In this document: positions 39,301-53,500 of the stretch, piece after piece
How positions within the stretch are numbered: the stretch's first letter is position 1
Layout: each line of letters starts with the position of its first letter
DNA from: Brugia malayi
Lineage: Eukaryota > Nematoda > Chromadorea > Rhabditida > Onchocercidae
Reading direction: 5' to 3'
Assembly: GCF_000002995.4 (NCBI RefSeq)
Contig: NW_025062478.1
Coordinates: 6,548,001 to 6,612,000 of the forward strand
DNA length: 64,000 bases
Translations under genes and position numbers: made by a program
Notes under the pieces: model-generated
What the model was told of the DNA's origin: nothing
Seen by the model: the letters and a program-made list of their open reading frames with translations, nothing else
The model's database searches: none

Positions 39301-39488
39301 ACAGTCTTTGATAGTTTTTTTTTAACAACTTATGAAGAAAGTTTTGCAGAAGGAGAAATGACTGTTTCCTGATAGTTATTTCTTTGAAGCATTTGTGGAA
39401 TTGAGCAATAAAAAAGATATTGAGAGGACGAAGAAACGATATCAAATATTGTCAAGATCAATGTAAAAGAAATCTAGGCTCTTTTGGC

Positions 39489-42400
39489 ATGCCTGTCGTT
39501 AAACGAGGACTCGTCGCACCACAAAATACATTCCTTGAAAATGTTATCAGGCGCTGCAATAATTCTGGTATGTTCAACAGCTCTCAAAGCTTTCAAAGAA
39601 CTAATAATAAAAATAAGAAAGGTTACCCTTAGATTACTGGAATCTAAACCAAACATCAGCAAATTGTACTTCTGGAATTATTTATCAAAACATATCGAGG
39701 AATATTCCCACGACTTAAGCAAATCGCCAGCTGCTGTCAAGTTGCTAATCACAAGGTGTGATTAGGTAATTTATGCGTCTTCCCGTGTGAGCTGCTGGGT
39801 AGTTCAAGTTATGCATGCTGCATGCTATCTCAGATATGCATTTATTAGAAAATCTGTTACTAGTGAATGTATTTCCGTGTAGGATAATTAAAGTTCAGAA
39901 ATACATTGTGTCATTTCATGTTAACATTTTCCACCACAAAATTTTTGGTTCATTAGTCTTATTTTTATTTGGAGAGGAAACCTTTTTTGCAGCTGTAAAT
40001 TTCAATGGAATTATATTCTTTCATTTCAGATAAACCGTAAGAGATTGGTAGTAACGAATCATTCACATAGTCTACTTCCCACTGTCAGCTTCTGAAATTT
40101 ACTAGTGTTGTTAGCTAGAAATTAAATCTGATGTTATAAACGAAATTGAGACTAAAACATCCATTTAAAGAAGTTATACGCAGATTTTGTAACTCTGTTG
40201 TGTATTGATTAAAATGAATTGTGTTTGATTTAAAAGATGCAAATTTTTCATTAAATGTCTAATTTACTGCTTTTGGTATAGATCTGTCTTTTTGCAGATA
40301 CTAGTTTTATACTAGCAAACGCTCAAATAGTAGAATATCCGATTGTTTACTGTAACGATGGTTTTGCTAAAATGGTAGGATATTCCAGGGCTGAAATTAT
40401 GCAGAAACCTTGCTCGTGAGTTTAATCAATGATTCTTTCATTTAGTTATTTTATAAAAAATGAGTGAAATTAGAAGGATTAGGCTATAGTGGATTGGATA
40501 ACTTTTTTTTTATTTAATAGTTTTATTTTGAAGACTTTCCTTCATGCATGCGGAGTACAGTGGACCTGAAGCAGTAAAGAAGATTCAAAATGCGCTCGAT
40601 ATGTGTCAACATGAAAGAACAGAAATTGGTCTACGAAAGAAAAACAGTTCCGTTTTAGAAAGCAATTTAATATTCCTTAGCAATATTCGCTTAATTTAGC
40701 TCTGAATTTAAACTGTTTTTTAACGTAAGGTAGTTGAAAAGTAAACAGAAGGTAAGGATCTATGGAAGAGCATCTACTGAAATTTCTTTGTGTTTTAATT
40801 GAACTTCGTTATGTTTATCAGGTTCGAGATCATTTTAATTCCATTTTAATTTCTGAAAATTAGACGAAATTTAGTTTAAAGAAGTTTAAAAACTTTCTAG
40901 GAAGTGTCCTTTGGTTGTTGGTGCATATCGCCCCAATCAAGAATGACCGTAATCAAGTGGTATTATATTTGTGCCAGTTCAGGGATATCACACCCCTTAA
41001 ACAACCACTTGATGATGAGAATAATAAAGGTTATCAATTTTTGATTTTGTTAACTTAAAAGCGCTTTGTATACCTTAAAAAAATTTTCTGTTGCTGATAA
41101 AAGTTTTTCTTCATACCTAATTTCTAGAAAACTTAACGAAAAGAGATTTTTAGCTGAATCTATCATCATTAATTGCTCCCCTATTAGAACCATTTCATTT
41201 GATGATTAGAATCACTAAATGATCGATTTCAAATGGTAGAATATTCCTCAGCAGAACAAGAAAATAAAAATAATTAGCATGAATTAATGATTGCTCTCTC
41301 GTTCTTCATGAGTGTAAAAATTTATCAAGAAATCTTGATAAATTAATATCATTGATTATCATAATCGGAGTCTTAAAATTAAATGATGAGCATTTTTTTT
41401 ATTTTAGGCTTTTCACGAATTCTACAAATTGCAAGAATTGCAAAAAGCAGACAACAATTTAATCAAATTGAAACGAAAGATCTGCACAAGACGACAAGCA
41501 CGACGTCATCAAACTTCAATCAGGTTATCAAAGTTTGTCTTGCTGTACTTTCATTTTCCTTTCATTCGCATCACTCATTAAAATCACTTCTATCCACACA
41601 TCATTTCAAGATATCATTGTTTTTCACTAACATAAGGTGATCACAACTTAATTAAAAATTTGACAGAAATTTTTAGACGAATAATTTGACATATATATGT
41701 ACTAATAAAGAGTCTTAATAACTAAAAATTAGTGTCAATAATAAGATAAAGATATGAGCTGTATCATCAGGTGATGAACCTCGGTGGCGATTTACTACCA
41801 CAGTATCGGCAAGAAACACCAAAAACATCACCACACATCATTTTGCATTACTCGACATTTAAAACAATATGGGATTGGTCTATTTTGGCTCTTACTTTCT
41901 ATACTGCTTTTATCGTACCTTACAATATTGCCTTCAAGGTTTCCTCTTCTTTTTTTTTGAACTACAATTAACCATGAAAATATTTATTGTATCATTACTG
42001 ATATTTCTGATTGCATTTTCATCATTTTTCCTATAAAATTTCAACCTGTAATTTTTTGTTAAAGTATTCTTAATTAGTAAATAAAGTCGATGCTTATCTC
42101 AAAATTTCACATTACATGAAGGCTGAAGTTTGCTTGCAGACACGGGAACATCCACCCCGTGGTAACATTGATATGGTCGCTCTAATGGATTCTATCGTTG
42201 ATGTCATTTTTTTTGCTGATATTTTATTAAATTTTCATACAACATTCGTTGGACCCGGTGGTGAGGTAAGTCTTCTTTTAATAACAAAATTAGAAAAATG
42301 GAATAAATGAAGTTAAATATGAATTTCTTACATGAAATTTCGAAAATAATCTGTAAATTTTATGGATGTCGGGGAATTGAAATTTGTAGTTTTCAAATCA

Positions 42401-45400
42401 ATTGCATGTTGTCGAGTAAACCGATAATCGTACGTAAATGTTTTCATTCTTACTGAATAAAAAAAAACTGCAACAAAAGCAACAATTATAATTCATGGGT
42501 AGTTTTTTTTCAAGAAATGCTAAAAGTGAAAAACAAGGAAAACATTTTCTTGTGCAGTGCTCAAAATTGTATATTGTTGTTTGTATATTTTGTTTGTTAA
42601 ATGAGTCCAATTTGATTATTTGAAATTTTTTTGCAACCACATCACAAAATTAAATTTTCCCTTAAAATTAAAAAAAAATTTACAACTTTAAAACATTATA
42701 ATAACTAAGTGTTCGTGTACAATTCAATGAGAAACATATATCCGTCATCAATCTCAGTGAAGATTATCTATTTACTTTTTTTAGGTAGTAATCGACCCGA
42801 ACGTAATTAGGTATAACTATTTTAAGTCATGGTTTCTTATCGATCTTCTCTCTTGTCTTCCATATGATATATTTTATATGTTTAAGCATAATGATGAGGT
42901 AAGCTCTATTTCAATTTGTCCTTTTGGTACTTTTTTTTTTGTCCCATCTTTTTAAATTACCAATTCCGTACATTTATAATATGAAATAAAGAGAAATTTC
43001 ATTGCAATTTCATTTATTGAAATGATTTAATGATACTAGGAACGTTGTTAGATGGATTTATTTACAGAGGATGGGATCATTATTGAGTGCATTGAAAGTG
43101 GTACGTTTACTTCGACTTGGACGTGTAGCGCGTAAGCTTGATAATTATTTAGAATACGGAGCAGCAACGTTACTTTTACTTTTATGCGCTTATGTACTTG
43201 CTGCTCATTGGTTAGCATGCGTATGGTTTTCCATTGGTGAATATGAAGTTAAGATAAGGGTATATTTTCATGCTATTTTTTAAAATTTTCTAAGTCGTCT
43301 TGTATAAATGATGAAAAAGTCATTCAAATATGCAAAGTGATACCATTCTTTTGTAATGATTGAATTGATGAAATTGGGTTTTAAGCTTTAAAAAGATCTT
43401 TCAAATATTTAAATTTAAAATTTTCTTGTAACAATTCATTATTTCCAATTTTTTCAGTTTTTAGTACCAACTATGCCTGAAGGATGGTTAACTAAGCTAT
43501 CGAAGGAATTGAACTCGCCTTTTAATTATACATTCAAGGATAGATTGAGGTTGATTGGTGGACCTCAGCGAAGTTCTGCTTACATTAGTGGTAAGAATGT
43601 CTTTATTTTCAGATCTGCAATGATATTATTTTACTATCGACTACAAAATATACGCATTAACAAACTTCTAAGGTTTTATTTCTCGCCTTCTCTGCGATTC
43701 TTAAAATAGACAAAGTGTAATTCCTAATTAATTAAAAATATCAATTATATTAAAAGTTATTAAATTGATCCACAGCGCTGTATTTCACGATGTCCTGCTT
43801 ATCAACAGTTGGATTTGGCAATATAGCATCCACAACTGATAATGAGAAAGTGTTCGGTGTATGCATGATGATCATTGCTGCACTCCTATATGCTGCCATA
43901 TTTGGACATATGACAAATATTATACAGCAAATGACATCAGCTACTATAAGGTTACTGATACTTTCATTTCATATCCTACCATTTTGATGTTAACATAATT
44001 TTTCCTGGCATACTGAAGATGGAAAAGGAAAAATGACTGCAAAGTGTTACTAGATGAAGTTCTCCTATTTTTCATAATTATCAGAAGATGCAAATTGTTG
44101 AGGAAATTCAACTTCACTTTTCCGTGAGTAATATATTGATTCTTTCAGATACCATGACATGATAGCAAATGTTCGAGAATTCATCAAATTACAGGAAGTA
44201 CCAAATGAGCTTGCTGAACGCGTAATGGACTACGTAATTAGCACTTGGGCCATGACCAAGGGTATCGATACGTCAAAGGTCTTTTATTTTCTCGGAAAAA
44301 CTGCTTTTGAAAAAAAATGCGGCTAACGTGAAAAAATTTCGAGAGAAACTAAATGTTTTGAAATTCACTAATAGAATATTTGGGTATTTTTTGTAAGCGA
44401 ATTTTCTAATGTCAATTTTGAAGGTAAACATTGCTAAATGAAAATAATCGGTGACACTCTAAATTTTAACTGTAACATAATACAAAGAATCAAAATTTGA
44501 TTCATTTCATTTCACCTAAGGTACTCAGCTATTGCCCAAAAGATATGAAAGCAGATATTTGTGTGCACTTAAACAGAAAGGTATTCAACGAACATGCCTG
44601 CTTTCGACTTGCTTCTGATGGTTGTCTTCGACAGTTTGCCGTACATTTAGAGGTTTCTATTTCTTTCTGAAGTTTAAAAATCTTTTCATGCAAAAGGAAA
44701 TCTCTTGAACTTTGAACCAGAATATTTCTCAACAGACGTTATTGAATTTTCATGAAATTTATGAAAGTATATCTTATTACAAAATTGAATTGTTGGATCC
44801 AGTACTATTGAAACAAGCATTCATATTTCTCAAAAATTATGCAAGGCTTAATTGTAGCAAAAAATTTGGTCACGCAAATGTTATATTTAAATCACCAATT
44901 GCCTGATATATCTAGCACTGAATCATTACGTAACTATGAATGTATTGATGATTAACAAAGATGTAAATTAACGAAGAAAATTTGTTGGTAATGATGAGGA
45001 TGTTTAAAAAACTTGATGAGAATAATTTCAGAGCAATCATGCAGCTCCCGGTGATTTGATTTATCATACTGGCGAATCGGTTGATGCATTATGGTTTGTT
45101 GTTTCGGGATCGCTCGAAGTAATACAGGACGACGAGGTTGTCGCCATTTTAGGTACTCTTTATTTTACTTCTTTCCTAAACATGGTGCTTTGTATCAGAC
45201 TTAGAAATCTTGAAAGCTGATACTTCTAGTTATGATGCTTTTGACTTCAGTCATTGGATTTGAAATGATGGAATAGTTTGCACCGCTTGTTGCTAATTTA
45301 TAAAAAGATTCAGGAAAGGGTGATGTTTTCGGTGATGAATTTTGGAAGCAACTTGGGACAGGTCAAAGTGCTGCCAATGTGCGTGCTCTCACTTATACAG

Positions 45401-47336
45401 ACTTACATTCCATAAAAAAGAATAAACTTATGGAGGTAAGCAAATTGTTTTCTACATTTAAATGACAATTAAATATCTCAAAAAAGGATAAATTTTTCTA
45501 AAATCTTTTATAGAAACTAAGATGACGACTTACGTGGTTTAATATTTTAGTTTGAAACCTATCAGATCGGTAGATGAATGAGATTTCAAAAACTCATTTT
45601 AAATAGCTTGGAAATGTTTTTTCTTCCGGACTATTTTTAACTGAAAAAAGATTTTTACAAAGTGATTTGCTAAAGAACTTTCAAAAAAGCAATTTTTCCA
45701 AACAATTTAATTTTTTCTAAAGAGAAAGCAATTTCAGGTGCTTGATTTCTATAAGGCATTCGCGAATTCGTTTGCTCGCAATTTGGTGCTGACATATAAT
45801 CTTACTCGTCGGGTACTTTTGTCTTAAGCAATTTTTTCCCTTCTCATATTTGATGCACTAATTACATTAATATAACAAAAAGAATCGTTGGCATACAATC
45901 ATATTCGGAACTTGTGTCTTTCAGTTGAAATTCCGTAAAGTAATTGACGTGAAAAGAGAAAAAGAATTGGATGAAAGACGTAAAAATGAGAAGCTTACGG
46001 TGCCAGCAGAACATCCCATCCGGAAACTATTATTTCGGATGCGCGAGAGACATGGTACCCGAATACTTCCATCGCAGGTCTTTGCTGATCTCGAATTGGT
46101 TCGTTGTTCATTTAGCAACATCGAAAATATGTAATGCAAAGCAATCGTTTTCATTTCTAGTGAGAGTAAGTATTTGGCAAATAATTTGTAAGCAAGTGAT
46201 TTCCGAGTTATAATAGTCTTAACAGCGGCCATATTATTAGGATATAAAAGTAAGAGTTTTAGCAAGCCAGGACAAGGCCATCGGGAGTACGAGCAACTGC
46301 TGCTTCAACAGATAATTTGAATGAAGTGCGTTGGATCATTGATGCTCAACGAAATACAGATAATATTGTAAGTTCCGCATTTCACAAGAGTTTTCGCCCT
46401 TCATTTCACAACTTTGACGTTTTACATTATTCGCAAAACAACCATCAAAATATGCAGAAAACATATTTCCTGTCCTTTATCTAAACTGAAAGTTTTTATC
46501 TCTCGTGAGCCTAACTGATGCAGATATTTGGTAAGACCAAGGTAAGGTAATTGCAACAGAAATGAATAATATCGTTTAAGAAGCCAAACGTATTTCCTCC
46601 CGAACTAAAGTTATGCTTCGAGCGCATTGAGGAGAAATTGAATATGGTTAATTATATCTCTCATAAGCTGGAGAATTTGGAAAAGCTTGTTTTCGGATTA
46701 TATCATCACGCTGGAGGTGTGTTCTTTTCTGTGAGATTTCACGCATCTTTGCATCACTCTTCATTAGTAAATAGATGGAATTTTAATCTCATTTTATGCC
46801 TACTTTGTTCAATCTAGATTAGGAAAACAAAGGCGCCAGCGCAAAAGCGCATAAGAGAATAATTTGTTTGGCGGTTTTGTGCGTCTGCTAGAGCACTCAA
46901 TTATTGTATAACAAAACGAATACTTCTAACCTGTTCGTTTCATCCGAATCCACTAAATGAAATGATTAAAATTAACAAACGATCCCAAAAAATATTAAAA
47001 ATCTAATGATGATAAGAACTTCTCTGCAATGCAGAAAGTGATAAAGTGAACATTACTGGAACAAAGGAAAATGGACAACGACAGTCATTATCTCCGACGA
47101 TTGCAATGGGTTTGATGAATCGAACAAATACGGATCCATTTGCCTCATTTAATTCACCGCCAAGTATTGAATCAACAACCCAGTTAGCCGTTTCCATTCC
47201 ACCATTGCAGGATCTCAGTACGGATGACGGAAATGATGAATTTCAAACGTCAGCGCCAAATTTTGCCACACTGATATATGTCGAAGATGAAATAGCAAAT
47301 GGTAGTTTGAGCCCACCCAAACTGAAGCGTATTTGA
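39489..47336 (+). CDS. egl-2: EAG-type voltage-gated potassium channel (KCNH)
   Basis: Pore-forming K+ channel subunit of the ether-a-go-go class in excitable cells. Twenty exons: 39489-39567, 40298-40415, 40534-40646, 40901-41029, 41408-41523, 41771-41938, 42140-42265, 42785-42898, 43068-43259, 43458-43590, 43776-43950, 44149-44278, 44521-44652, 45032-45152, 45314-45435, 45738-45812, 45925-46077, 46263-46367, 46581-46716, 47035-47336. They sum to 2739 bp, giving 912 residues, all in phase. The start gives [20 protein letters not shown], the EAG PAS-cap. Residues 27-140 form the PAS domain ([27 protein letters not shown]). S1-S6 span about residues 200-490. S4 reads [18 protein letters not shown], the pore CLSTVGFGN (filter residues 440-444) and S6 [20 protein letters not shown]. 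The C-linker and cyclic-nucleotide-binding homology domain ([33 protein letters not shown]) match EAG, not ERG. A C-terminal coiled coil ([20 protein letters not shown]) is likely for assembly. The tail is disordered and Ser/Thr-rich. Confidence 0.96.
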
Positions 47337-48845
47337 TAACTTATATAAATAAGACAAAAACAGATCATAACACTCGATTGGTAATTCGATATCATTCAAT
47401 TGATCAATGCGTGACACAAGACTCAGGGCAGGTCTCTAGACTTTCTATGACATGGCGCAAGAATGATAGTAGTGATTTCTTGATTCACAATCCAAATATG
47501 GAAATTATTTTCCCATCCTTTATCTCGTTGTGCCTTTGTTCATCTTTTTATCTACTTAAAAGTTTAACCTATACAAATAACCTCAAAAATATTCGGATTT
47601 CTTAAATATAAAGATTTTCCTAGATTTGAGTTTCTAAATTTTTCTAGACTAACTGTTTTTTCTTAATTTTTTTTTGTTAAGTTTGGTTATTTACTTCGAA
47701 TAACCGGGAAAAACAAAAGATTGGTTTTTTGCATTCTTTTTTGTAGTTGAAAATTATTGTTTTGTATCTGATTGCGAAATGTATCATTTGGAAATCTAAG
47801 AAATTCACTCCAGAATCAGTTCATCTTATTAGCTTACAACTCTGAAATAATTGCTTGTAAGCTCCGCACAATTTTCTTCTAAATAAATTAACTATTTATA
47901 TTAATGCATTTAATTCCGCATTTGTCGGTTGCTTGAACTCATTAAGCAATCCTTCTACAAAAAAGTTTTTTAGATTTTAATTTGCTGACGTTAATTTCCC
48001 GAGATTTGATTATTTTATTTTTAACTTCCATATCTTGGTATCTTTATGGTATAAAAATATCAGTCCCACCACCGCATAAATACGAATTTTTATTTTAGAA
48101 CACTTACAGATATTTTGAATTGGAAAAGATCTTGGTGAGAGGAAGAGAAGGAAAGGCCATTTTGAAATTCAAAATTTTTGACTGAAATATATTCAAATGC
48201 AATAGCAGACAGACTCGCGAGGCATCCTATTGATTTCATCCCGACAGTGATCTTTAAGCGATAAGAACTATCACTAACGAATAATTACATGCTTCATAAT
48301 GCTGAAAATTGACCAACTAATCCTCCTGATATTATATGATGTGATATGCAAGATTGATAAAGTTACAGGATTATGATGATTAATTAGCAACGAATCCGAA
48401 ATTAATTAGAACAGTTTTGATTATTTGCTCGTTATTCCATTCAAATAAAGTAATATTGAGGTCAGTGCATCATAAAAAGCAGCATTCGAATTTGGAATCT
48501 CACAACACTAATTGTGCGACTCAGTAGCGCTGTCTTACTAAGTGATTTCAGGTGTCGGCGTTTTTCTCCTGTTTTTTTTTTTTACTTTTTTCAAATTGAA
48601 TCAAGTTTTCTTCTTTTTTTCAACAAAATTAAGTTGTGCTAGTTATTGCTCTAACTCACTGGTTTTTGGATTCCAAACTTGCAGAAGCGAAACAAACTTC
48701 TTTACATTTATAATTTACAAAAGCATGTTACTGTTGTATGTCCAACCCTTAAAATAGTAAAAATGTCATTCAGGCCTTTTGTAAAGTAAAATAGTTTCAC
48801 AGCAATCATTAGAACAACAAAAAGTAAATAATTTGCTTTATTATG
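47337..48845. other. Convergent intergenic gap egl-2 / Ly-6 gene
   Basis: It holds the egl-2 3' UTR and T-rich sequence. No exon is supported. A chance 90-codon frame directly after the egl-2 stop (47333-47605) shows no domain and is probably UTR. Confidence 0.5.
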
Positions 48846-49903
48846 TCACATAGTTGTTGTAGATAACAAATAAATGATTAAGTATAAGCTTAAAGTTGGT
48901 TGATTGGAAGCATCGGTGGAAAAATACTTATCGAAAAAGTGCTGACGTCGCTTTGACGTGGATTCAGAATATGAATTTGCACTGTAGCAACTTTTCCCAT
49001 TGCACTGATCAGTTGCACAGAAACACCAATGTTCTGCTATGTCGTACTGAAACGCTTCCATATACTGCGGTAAAGTTCTGATTGATCAAATAAAACTAAC
49101 AGTTTTGTAAAGTCATAAATTCAGCATAAATCTATCAGTCAGATTAAAATGATAAAGACAAAGACTCATGAAATTTGTGAAAAATATGTATTTATGGAAA
49201 GACTCACCATATCAAATTCAGATGATAAATAATTGCCGATTTGAGAAACACGTGAATGTGGGCCAAGACCGATTTGCGAGTGCTGGTCTCTGGTTAGGAA
49301 CTGCGAAGAACAACCGCGAACGGTTCCTGTAATCGAAATTGCTGAGGAACATTTATAGAGCTCGAAGTCTACCAATCTTCTAAACTGTTTCATTTCCGCT
49401 TAGTTCGATTTCTTTCTTACAAGGATAGAAATATAATGAAGGGAATATTGAACTTTTCCAGTATAGTTATTTAAAAAACTGCTTAGTGCTTATAAAATTT
49501 CAGGTGTGACACTCAAGAATTACTTTAACTATTCAAAAGTTGGAAATTTCCAATACATATCACATTGTCATATTTAGGGAATTTCGAACTTCCCACCAAG
49601 AATAGTGACTACTCCATTGTGCCGGTTGGTACCATTCAGATACATAATGAAACAGGTTGAGGGACAAAGTTGCGTTATTTCAGGTGTATAATCCGATTTA
49701 GCACAGCTCTGGTCACTTGCTGTAATACCATAATTTCGTTTCAAAAAGAAATGTCTCCAGTGCCAAACAATAAAATCATTTGCACATGAATAACATCTGA
49801 TTGCTTCCACCATAGCAATACCCGACAGGAAATAGTAATGGAGAACAAGGATGAGTAATGGCAGATTATGCGATGAAAATATGGACGAAAAGTATGAAAT
49901 CAT
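48846..49903 (-). CDS. GPI-anchored Ly-6/three-finger surface protein
   Basis: Exons 49903-49597, 49326-49208, 49064-48846: 645 bp, giving 214 residues, phase-checked. The ATG at 49903 opens a signal peptide (HNLPLLILVLHYYFLSGIAM). The mature part starts IRCYSCANDF, the Ly-6 opening motif. Further Cys occur in DQSCAKSD, QLCPSTCF and VRGCSSQF, and the CxCxxxxCN close is CFCATDQCNG. The C-terminus is a hydrophobic stretch with no cytosolic tail (LSLYLIIYLLSTTTM), typical of a GPI-attachment signal. In nematodes this long-spaced Ly-6 type includes the ODR-2/HOT proteins and other neuronal or muscle surface proteins that modulate receptors. I cannot assign an orthologue. An N-glycosylation site is present (YLNGTNRH). 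An AATAAA on the minus strand (48842-48837) follows the stop almost at once, so the 3' UTR may be very short or use a later signal. Confidence 0.8.
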
Positions 49904-50537
49904 CGATGATAAAGCATCGGTACTTTAAAGGTTATCATTCGCCTTCTTTGATGTGACCTCTTTCATGTAGCATTAAATATAGTTGCAATTGTATTACTTT
50001 AAATAAATTATTCCTTGCATCACTTTATAGAGGATTTTTACATACTTCGCAGTTCAGTTTATCAAAAATCCATTCCTGAAAATTTCTGGAAATTATTTAT
50101 TTTAATCAAATATTCAAATAACACCTCATTACTTGTACATGTTATCGTCGACGATTGAAACATCATTTCTTCCAATTCCTTTTATTATGACAAAAGTCTA
50201 TCATACATCACAGAGTCCTAGCAATACTTTCAAGATTCTATTGCTAAAATAATATAATATCACAAAAAATATTTCAAAAAAATCAATAACTAGAATTCAA
50301 TAGCTAATTCGACAGTTCTTTTCAATATGACATTGGAGGAGCATTTCCATTTCTTTGATTTTATCGACCGTTGCTTCAAGGGACTATGCTATATATTGAA
50401 ATTCGGGGAGTTATATTTGGTAAAAGAGGCAAACCTATTGCTATCACAGCTTCTTGCATTATAGGACCTCAGCAACTATTATACTTTCAAGTAACATTGC
50501 AAAACTTTAAAGCTTAGCAAGTGAACAGTAAGTGGTC

Positions 50538-50561
50538 TAATAATTGCTTTAGCAATTATTA
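50538..50561. repeat. Perfect 11-bp palindrome with 2-nt centre
   Basis: TAATAATTGCT, then TT, then AGCAATTATTA. Each half contains TAAT/ATTA homeodomain core sequences. Confidence 0.8.
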
Positions 50562-53500
50562 ATACATACCTTCTTTTCCTACTTCTTCGTATAGATGCTA
50601 ATATGGAAAATCTTGCTTTCTCTTCTTTAAAAATAATTAAAAAAGGAATAATGTCCCATTAGTTTTCAATTTTCACGAAAGGTATGAAAATGCTAACAAA
50701 ATTCGATGTAATTCATTTGCAAAAAATACGAATTGAAATGTATTAGACCAAAATTAGTTGTTTTTTAGAAATTCCTTTCTATCCCACTAGAAATTCACTA
50801 ATAAGTTTATGTTTCGATGTGCCAATTCTTTGAAAAGGGAAATAGTCCACGAATTGCTCCATTTTAATGAATACATGGGCACAGCTCAGATAGGAAGGGA
50901 AAAATTATTGCTCCTTTCTAGGCGATAATGAGATTTACTTTAAGCGTTTGTAGTACGGAAGCATTTACGTGGGAATCCAATACAGCAACTTCTCTTTCTC
51001 AAGTTCTATACTAAAATTTTAGTTTTTTCCTCTTTTTTTAACAGCTAAGATGTTTGTCCTTCTTTTTTCTAGGAATGTACTGCTAGAAAACTGTTATTTT
51101 CCAAGCTTTATAATATCTTCATGGAAAATTATTAGGTAAATTCGACCCACAACATTTCAGGATGAAAATAAGGACGAAAGTAAGCAAATAAATAAAGTTA
51201 AAAGTTAAGTCTTAAAAGTTAAGTTGCTAACCATTAGTTTAATTTGTCTTGAAAACCGATCTATCCAACCAAGTGACTAAGAAGCGAAAAGGATAAATGC
51301 AAATACTGGCATAAATACAAAGATTAATGTTACGAATTGATGCAAGGCTTGTTTATCAGATGTGAGTGCTTGAAGCGTAAAGTAATACTTTTTAGTTATG
51401 ATGTGAAAAAACTGGACTGGTATTTTAAGCAGTTAATAAGTATGTGTAAACTTAGGCAGCAAATATTTCATTGTCATATCCAAATTTCAAGTGCTTCAGA
51501 CTAACCAACTGATTTTGAAATCGGGATGAAGAAGACAATAGCCATCGTGATGATAACCAGTAAATACCTTAGCAAAATGTCCCAAAGTTGCTTACAGCCT
51601 TTCAAGCATCCTACATCCAAAAGTAATTACTTTTGCTGATACTAGGTAAGCTGAATCAATATTTGTACAGTTTTTTAACTGCAGAGCAAAGGAATCACTG
51701 CTACTGTTTTTATCAACAATTACTGTTGTTGTTTGCGAACTGGAAGATTAAATCATTTCCAATTGTTCTAACGACTGAAGTACAATAAAGGACAAAAGAA
51801 AATTGTGTGGAATCAAAATGCATCAGTAAGTAGATCAAATAAGGGGACTTGCACATTCAGCCAGTAACCTCATGGTAAATTCAAAAAAAAAAGAAATCCA
51901 TATTTCTTATTTCTCAAATAAGCTATCTGCTGTCTGTTGGCATATGTTTAATCTTTAATTAGTTTATTCATTTGAAAATATAAATAAGCTCAATGAGAAC
52001 AACTTTGTATTGAATTTTTCCAGCTTCCGAAACATACTTCACTCATTTTTCGAAGTTAATTGGCAAGAAATTATTCACTACTGGGAAGAGAGAAAAGTTC
52101 GAAGTTCAATTGAGACAAAAATCATTCATTTGGATAATGCGATAATGCTATAATTTATATTTTCTTTATGGAATTCAAAGGCTAACTGAAAGGCTTATAA
52201 AATCTTCTTCGAAAGAAATGCTCATTTATGCATATCATTTGCATCATATATACTTGGCAATATATGATAAGTTATTTAATTAACATTGAGACTTAACTCA
52301 ATAATGCCATCGCCGAATGTACCAAAAAAATCCGGAAATTGACTAAAAATTAAAATAAAAGGAAATGAACAATAAATTTAATATATCATTTGATAATAAG
52401 GTCTTCAAGATATCGGCTATTTCCACTTCAACTTTCTTTCAGTGCACTTTTGGAAGCAATAAAATAAGTGAACGATCAGTTGATCGATAAAAACCAGTAA
52501 ATATGATCTCTTGTTTAGCAAAATTCGATTGAATATATTACAGATACTATAAGAATCCAAGATTCATTAGGAACCATTATAGAATGATAAGTTAGGCCAT
52601 TGGTAATAAATTATTGGTTTTGCTACAAAAGCAATAGCAAAGACTGAAGCGAAAAAGAGCTAATATATTATTCATTTGTTTTATCTGATAAACAGCTCCT
52701 TATTAGCTTCTCACAGTAGTAATTGATTTATTTGACATTTCTTCTTATCTAAATATAAATGATAAAGAGGAAGTTAGATGTCATTATCAGTCTTCATGTA
52801 TGTTTTCTTTGGCCAAACAAAAGTGAAAATTAATGAACAGCATATGGAAATAAGGAAAACAAGTTGAAACGGTTCTCCTTTCTATGACTTCGGGAATGTT
52901 TGTAGGACGGATGCACGCAGTAGTGTTTGTCATCAGTTGAGGACACTGTGAGGCCATCGATTTGCTTAATTCAATGAAATGCTTCAAAAATACTTTCATG
53001 AACTAAGGATGCCATAGAAACAGAGTGAAATAGGGAATGAAACTATTAGCTATAAAACTTCTACTTCTTTAAACACTTACGTGTTTACGTGAAATCCAAG
53101 AAATCAACAATTATTTATTCAGTTTTCATTCTCTGTATTATCACATTTATCACTCAAGTTTATTTCTAACGTTTTCATAAATTTTAATTTTTTTTTCTCC
53201 TATGATTTTTAATTCTTAGCTTTTTTGTCCATGCCACGTATAAAGTCAGAAGAAATGAAACTATGAGTGGTTTTGTTGATCAAATTGTATACTACATATT
53301 GTAAACACTAGACACAAATGAAAAGGATTTGTTAATGACGGGAGATGATGTAAAGTGATGCAGGAGAGAAGCACGTGATTTAAAAAAGTAATGCAAAAGA
53401 TGCGCAATATCGCTTTCAAAATGGTGTCTTCTTGATTTGCGCTTTTCACACATCTTTGATCATTGGGAACCACAAGAAAATTTTGACATCAATTGAATTA

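Larger units (their letters stand above)
33029..39488. other. Long gene-poor region upstream of egl-2
   Basis: About 6.4 kb with no supported exon on either strand. It contains A21 (35391-35411), a T run at about 36009-36023 and an (ATT)6-like run (36350-36368). Because it precedes the EAG channel gene it may hold its promoter or neuronal/muscle enhancers, but no specific site was recognised. Confidence 0.5.

Noticed and set aside
47333..47605. 90-codon frame immediately after the egl-2 stop
   Set aside because: It overlaps the egl-2 stop, shows no domain and fits a 3' UTR.
52787..53473. Two 70-codon minus-strand frames in the gene desert
   Set aside because: No signal peptide with plausible follow-up, no splice-linked neighbours, ordinary chance length for this composition and frame count.
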